Assembly: GCA_036342255.1 (NCBI GenBank)
Contig: JAZAUS010000013.1
Span: forward strand, 1 to 64,000
Reading direction: 5' to 3'
Length of the DNA: 64,000 nucleotides
Source of the DNA: RUG11198 sp036342255
GTDB taxonomy: Bacteria; Bacillota_I; Bacilli_A; RF39; UBA660
This document shows, one piece after another, positions 58,443 to 64,000 of this stretch. Under the pieces are notes generated by a model, which saw only the letters and a list, made by a program, of their open reading frames with translations, searched no databases and was not told where the DNA came from. A program made the translations under genes and the position numbers. The stretch's first letter is position 1, and each line of letters opens with the position of its first letter.

Positions 58443-61400
58443 AACTAATTTGAATTAGCAGTTTTAGCTGTAACTAACTTCTAATAATTCTAATATTCAG
58501 AAGCTAATTCTCTTGCATCATCTCTTTTTAAAGTATCATTTCCAATTTGAGCTGATAACGGATCATTATTTAAAGGAATGAATACATTTGCGTGATAAAT
58601 ATCATCCCATCCTCCTTCAAATAAGAATCCTAATCCCCAATCATTAATATCTACTCCATATTTCTATACTTTTCCATCCAATCCTTTTATACTTAAAGCG
58701 TTATTTATTCTATCCTCTAGTGCTTTATCAGGATTAGATACTTTTTCTATATATTTAGAATTTTTATTAAATTTAACTCTATCTGTACTATAAGCTTCTA
58801 CTACCATAAATTGTCCGAGCATAGATGGATCTAATTCCATATTTCCAGTTAATAAAGAATCTAATCCTTTCTATTTTAAAATAGAAGCTAAATTCTTTTT
58901 AAATAAATCACTTGTCCAATCTATAGGAGTAGTCTTGGAAGCTTCTTTTATTGCTTCATCAAAAGAATCCTTAATATTAAAATTAACAACTTTATGCCCG
59001 TTTTCATATTTACAAGGAAGAGTTACAACAGTAGCTCCTCCTCCTACTGAGAACATAATATCTTTTAAGTTTTCTGGATTAATCACCTAATCGCCAAATG
59101 TAATTCCTAATCTACTATCAAGTATTTTTCCTATTTCACTTTCAGCTAACATTCTATCAATACTCATATCAGAAGTTACATTAGGTAACTAAGAAATATA
59201 TCTAGAATCTAATGAATATAATTTAGTATTCTCATTTTTAGTAATTAATGAAAATTCTCTAGGAATTCCTATCTCTCCTCTCTAAATCATATCATTAAAA
59301 GTAGCTTTAGAACTATCAGTACTACTTCCTTTACTTTTTCCGTCAGAATCTTTAGCAGCTTTTCCAGTAACAGCATCAAATTGTATAGATGATTCATTAT
59401 ACTAATCCATTCCAGAAGTTACTAATGAGCCTATTAATTCTGCTGTTGATTTACCACCCATTTCAGCTCTAGCATCAAGAACAGCTTTCATATTAGTAGG
59501 TAATATTCCAGCTAAATATGAGATAGCCTTTTTTGCTTGTTCCTACTAGTCTTTAGTCATTTTCGACATAGTATATTTATAATCCCCACTAGGAGCATTC
59601 ATTAATAATTCCATTCCTTGCTTAATATCTTTAGCTTCTTTATTGGTATATCCATCCATTAAATTTTTATTTGTAGATTCACCTAAAGCAGGAAGTTGTC
59701 CTTTTAAGAATTCTGCAATCTTAGTCATTCCAATACCATTAGCTACAACCTAATCTAGATCACTTCTCCCAGCAAACTTTGGAATTTTAGCTCTTAACTA
59801 AAGAAGATAACCATTAGTTAACGGAGTAATTCCTTTTTCTCGAGCATCTTTAATACTGTCTGCATATTCAATTTCTCCGGTTTCATTCTAACAAGCTATT
59901 TTTCCAGCGAAATTAACTGCAATTTCATTCATAGCATCATTCTAAATTGCATTTTTTTCAGCATTATCATAATAAGATTTTAAATATTGTATATTGTTTA
60001 ATTGCTACATTTGTGATAAGTACATACTAGCAATATCTTCAGTAGAAAGTTCTGTTCCGAAAGCTTGTGCTCTATTCAATAAATTTTGCATCGACATATA
60101 TAAACTATTAACGTCTGATGGAAGTCCTTTTCCAATTACTTCTTTAAATAAAGTTTTAACCATATCTAAGGTATCACTACCCTTAGATTTACTAGTTCCA
60201 GAACCACTTTTAGAACCTTGAAGACCAGAAGCATCTGTTTGTGTAGACATCGCTCTTTCGCCACCAAGAGATACTGGAGTATACACAGTAAATGGAGCAA
60301 CACCACCCTGTTGATATTTCTTTGTACTTCCTTTAGGATGTGATGTAAGTTTTTCTATTTTAGGAGTTTTTCTATTTAGAGCATCAGAAGATAACTTAGT
60401 CATTTTTCTGAAATGTTCAACAACATCTCTTGCTGATTTATATAATAAGTCATCTTTACTCTTATAAGATATTTTAGTTCCAGACTTTCCGAAGTTAATT
60501 AAATTTCTTCTTCTTCTATAATTTTGATAGTCTAATAGTTGTCTTCTTTTAAAATCTTTTAATAAATTTTGAAATTCTCCTCTAGCTTTAATAACCTCTG
60601 GATCATTTAAATCATATGATCCATCAGTTTTCTTATGTTTTTCTAAAATATCATTATATTTTTTATATGCTGCACTATATTCAGGGGTATATTGAAAATC
60701 TTCCTATCCAAGCATATATAACTAATCTTCTATAGACTAGTCTTCTGCTAATTGCTATCTTTTACGATATTCAATTTCTTTAAGATAATTATCAATGGAA
60801 GACCACTATGCTGAATGTTTCTAAGAAAGAAGATTATGCCTTAGAGCATTAGCCTAGTTCATAGAAGCTATATTAGCATTAGCTACTTCAGTAGCACGTT
60901 GAGTATTAGCCCACTAATGTTGATTAGATTCATCAGAAGTTCTACGAATTTCTTGATTGTCGGCTAAGTCTCCCTATGCTCTTAACTCATCAGCAGCTCT
61001 TTTAGCTTCCATTTGATAAGCCATTTGCCTATCAGCATCAGAGGTAAAAGGTCTAGCTGCTGCAGTCTATCCCTAAGCAGCTCTTCTATAATATGCTTGT
61101 TTTGTAGCTTCATCTCCAACTACTTGTCTATGAGTATTATAAGTCTATCTAAGAACAGGTTTTATTCCTTTCAACTATTCATCATAAACTCTTTCGTTAT
61201 TTATAAGATTTCCAGCAAGTCTTCCTATTGCATATAAATTAGGATTTCCAAGAACTTTTTGTAATCCTTCGTTTATTTTTCCCCAATCGAATCCATAAGT
61301 ATTCTAATGTCCAGCAGGAACCTAAGTTTGTTTATTAGGATCCTGTGGTTCATTTGGATTTTCTGGATTCTAAGGATTAACTGGATCTTTAGGACTTTCT

Positions 61401-62086
61401 GGATCATCAGGATCATTAAAAAGCCCTATATCTCCGTTTTGTTTTTTATAAACTTTTATTTTAGTTCCGTCAGGTCTAGTAATATAAAAAGTTCTATTTC
61501 TCTAACCTTCAGGAGTATCTTCATTAAATGGCTTTTCGTATCTATCCATTCTACGTTGCCAAGTAGAAGTTCCTTCTATATCTTCAATGTTATCCTGATA
61601 TCCAATAGTATACAAAGGAGTATTAGTTCCTTGTCTACTTCTATTGTAGAACATTCCTCTGAAGTCCTAATTAGTTTTTCTATATCCAGGAGTATTATAT
61701 GTTTGAGGAGCTTCTCTTACATCTCTAATACCTTTTGCTAGTTCATTATATCTATTTACGAAATCTCGATCAGAAATAGTTCCAAAATCTTTCTAAGATT
61801 CTCCCCATTTAATTAAATCCTCTGAACGAGCATCGTAATCATTTGTATATAAATAATTATTATAGGCACTTCTCTACAAATCATCAGTTGTATAATGAGA
61901 AGAACTTAATTGATTTTTATTCCATAAATCATTTCTTTGTTTAAGAGGGCTTCCTTGTAAAGTCTAAGCATTTGGATAAATAGAAGAATACCATTTAAAG
62001 TATTCTGGATTCTATTTTATCCATTCGCTTAAATTAAAAGACCCTCCAGGCTGAAATTTTGGAATATTTCTAGGTCTTATTTTCAT
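58439..62086 (-). CDS. Late virion-type protein with KFQPGG motifs, 1,215 aa, TAG-recoded
   Basis: I read the frame line by line from ATG 62086-62084 to TGA 58441-58439; every interruption is TAG, never TAA or TGA. It overlaps both neighbours by ATGA. Residues 10-15 are KFQPGG. A proline/asparagine-rich linker (DPESPKDPVNPQNPENPN) lies near residue 230, a long helical region follows, and a second KYQQGG occurs at residues 590-595. The rest is Ser/Gly-rich then mixed. A structural, cargo or ejected protein is likely; no enzyme motif is seen. Confidence 0.82.
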
Positions 62087-64000
62087 TTAGTTATATATTC
62101 TTTATATCGTTGTATTCTTTGTTTATCTATAGTTCCACCTTGTTTAAGCCAACCTTTAGCTTTAAGTTTCTAAAGGGTTTTTCCTAATTCTTTCATATTA
62201 GATTTATTTATTTTTCCTTTAGATATATTATGTCTCTATTCTTTAACAATATTAGCTATATGTTTTTTTGCTTCTTCTAAAGTTTTAAAATTACTTACCC
62301 CTTTTGAAGTAGTAATTGTGATTAAAGGATTTCCCTTAGAATCTTTAGTATTATATACTTTCACTGATTCATTTCCTATATCTAAATGGTCTATTTTCAT
62401 ATCTTTTTTAGAAAATTTTCCATTTTGAATATCTTTATAACGTCTCATAACAGCTCTATTATATGTAGTTTCTCTAGGCAATCCTTCATTAAAACTTTGT
62501 AAATTTTCATTTGTTGCTGCTGTATTGTTTTTAGGAGTTTTTGATGGAGTAAATCCCTTTAAATCTACATTTCTCTAGGTTGTCTATGGAGAAACATATC
62601 TAGAAATTTTACCAGTCTAAACTGGATTAACAGGTCCCATTTCTGCTCCTTCTAACATATTATATCGACCTAATTGAGGTGTAACGTATGTTCCTTTTCT
62701 ATTTAATATATCCTATCCAGTCCATCTATTTCTAATTCCTCTCCAAATTCCAGAACTTGGAGTAGACATTGTAGTAAAACCTCTTAATAAATTTTCATTG
62801 CTAAAACGTCTAATACCTTTATAGTCAGCAGAAGTAGTATTCCATTTTAACTAAGACGATTCGGTAGATTCATTTAGTCCAGATAATTTAGAAGATTTTG
62901 ATGAAGTTTTAAATCGTCCTTTAGCTGGATTTAATCCTTTCCACTATATTTCATCTCCTTCTAGATTTATTTTTTCTCTTTTAGCTGCTTCGGTAATTGT
63001 TTTAGTTTTAGTTTCTCTACTAGCGTTACTTTTTAAAGTTTTAAATTCATCGTCAGTAAGCTTTATTTCCTATCCATTTTTAGTAGTAATAGAAGCAGGT
63101 TGTTTTCCAGTAGTTTCAACAACATTGCCTTTTACCTTAGCCCTAGCCAAGGTTCTGTTTCCCTAATAAGTAGCTCCTGCTTTTCTAATACCTCCAGCAG
63201 CAATAGCTCTAATAGCATATGTAAAGTCTCTAAGTTCCTCTGCTGTAATATCATCTTTCTTACCAGATATAAATTTATTATAAGCAGATAATGCTCCAGG
63301 ACCATATGACATAGCAGCTAATCCGCCTAAAGCAGGACCTATCCATTTTGCTCCCTTAGCAACTACTTTAGCTATTTTAGCAGCTTTTGCTCCAACTCCA
63401 ACTCCAGGAATAAGACCTAAAATATCCATAGATAATCCGAATCCAGCAGTTCCTAAAGTAGAACCCCAAGATTCTCCTCTAGCTCTATCTGCATATGCTC
63501 CTGTTAAAGTTGCACCTATTCCAGTTATTGCAGAAGCCAAAGTACCATATCCAGGTGCAAAAGCAGATCCAGCACTAACTAAATCTAAGCCCATAGCAGC
63601 TAAGTCTGCTTTCATATCATCAGTTAAGCCGTTATTACTACCTATAGTAGTATTAAGAGCCTAATTATTTTTAGATTTTAAAAAGTTATTTTTATAATCA
63701 TAATACTATTTACTTCTATTAATAGCAGGAGTATTAAATTTTCTCTAGTTAGTAGGTTTTAAAAAATATATATTACCTTTATTATCAGCATAAGTATGTC
63801 TTCCGTCAGATGTATTCCATGGCAGTCTTACCATGTCATTTATATTACTTACTCCAAAACTTTTAAACTTTTTTAATTCTTCAAATTCTTCTGGAGTAAC
63901 ATTAGTTTTTTGTCCATTACCTAATCCTTGATAGTTAGGATTATTTTGTCTTATATAATATAATAAATTTCCTAATTGTTTTTTCTTATCAGAAGTAAGC
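62083..64000 (-). CDS. Late virion-type protein, TAG-recoded, runs off the right edge
   Basis: The frame ends TGA 62085-62083 (ATGA with the next gene) and stays open to base 64000, giving at least 638 residues; the start is outside the window. A Gly/Ala-rich hydrophobic block (63615 to about 63285: SAITGIGATLTGAYA, GLIPGVGVGAKAAKIAK, IGPALGGLAAMSYG) suggests a membrane-active or pore-forming segment, as in phage ejection proteins. The C-terminus is very basic and includes WLKQGG. In-frame TAG occurs repeatedly, for example at 62236 and 63661. Confidence 0.8.

Noticed and set aside
61307..61741. Open + strand frame of 144 codons (and similar ones at 36128 and 46694)
   Set aside because: Antisense shadow of a recoded late gene; composition is biased to Ser/Ile/Phe as expected of a reverse frame and no start context or operon fit exists.
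32076..64000. Dozens of short - strand fragments as separate small genes or decayed pseudogenes
   Set aside because: They share long continuous frames broken only by TAG, with no frameshifts and no TAA/TGA, so they are pieces of six recoded genes.
1..64000. CRISPR arrays, insertion sequences, integrase and attachment sites
   Set aside because: I looked for repeated spaced units, transposase or integrase motifs and terminal repeats and saw none; the only mobile elements are the homing endonucleases and the intron.

Overview
The window is a segment of a tailed-phage genome. It is very AT-rich (roughly 70% A+T by eye), almost fully coding, and split into two convergent blocks. The gene content points to the crAss-like phages (Crassvirales) of gut Bacteroidales. 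Support comes from a DnaB-type helicase, Sak4-type ATPase, SSB-like protein, Toprim primase, family B DNA polymerase, DNA ligase, NrdD/NrdG, ThyX and dUTPase on one strand. On the other strand are enormous virion-type genes, one with the DxDxD active-site signature of the crAss virion RNA polymerase. A TTTG/TAnnTTTG promoter-like site near 22.9 kb is of the Bacteroidales type; host and order are inferences.

Left block (1-31,873, + strand): about 60 tightly packed, mostly small early/middle genes, coupled by ATGA or TAATG overlaps. Replication and recombination genes fill 0.3-10.6 kb. An anaerobic nucleotide-reduction cluster (NrdD, a ferredoxin-thioredoxin-reductase-like protein, NrdG) lies at 13.3-16.2 kb. 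dUTPase, DNA ligase and a sigma-70-family factor follow at 17.8-21.6 kb. A free-standing LAGLIDADG endonuclease precedes a family B DNA polymerase whose gene is split by a group I intron carrying a GIY-YIG endonuclease (22.9-26.8 kb). ThyX, a PI-PLC-like phosphodiesterase, a nicotinamidase-fold protein with its cysteine replaced, and small zinc-binding proteins close the block. A separately transcribed gene with different codon usage (8,516-9,055) has its own repeat-bearing leader and strong terminator.

Right block (32,076 to the right edge, - strand): with TAG read as an amino acid (probably glutamine), what looks like dozens of broken pieces becomes six abutting genes. In transcription order these are a >638-aa protein running off the edge, 1,215 aa, 3,146 aa with an SF1 helicase domain, 3,265 aa with a DLDID RNA-polymerase motif, 829 aa with an HEYAH zincin motif, and 1,548 aa. 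Only TAA and TGA act as stops, and all five junctions overlap by 1-4 bases. These look like late virion or ejected proteins.

The blocks meet between two strong hairpin terminators at 31.9-32.1 kb. Left-block genes generally avoid internal TAG and three end in TAG, but one (the FTR-like gene at 15,491) has an in-frame TAG at codon 10. Recoding therefore touches the early block too. No suppressor tRNA gene was recognised in this window. The phage appears to combine a sigma factor, a virion RNA polymerase and stop-codon reassignment for temporal control, with nucleotide-pool genes feeding its own replisome.
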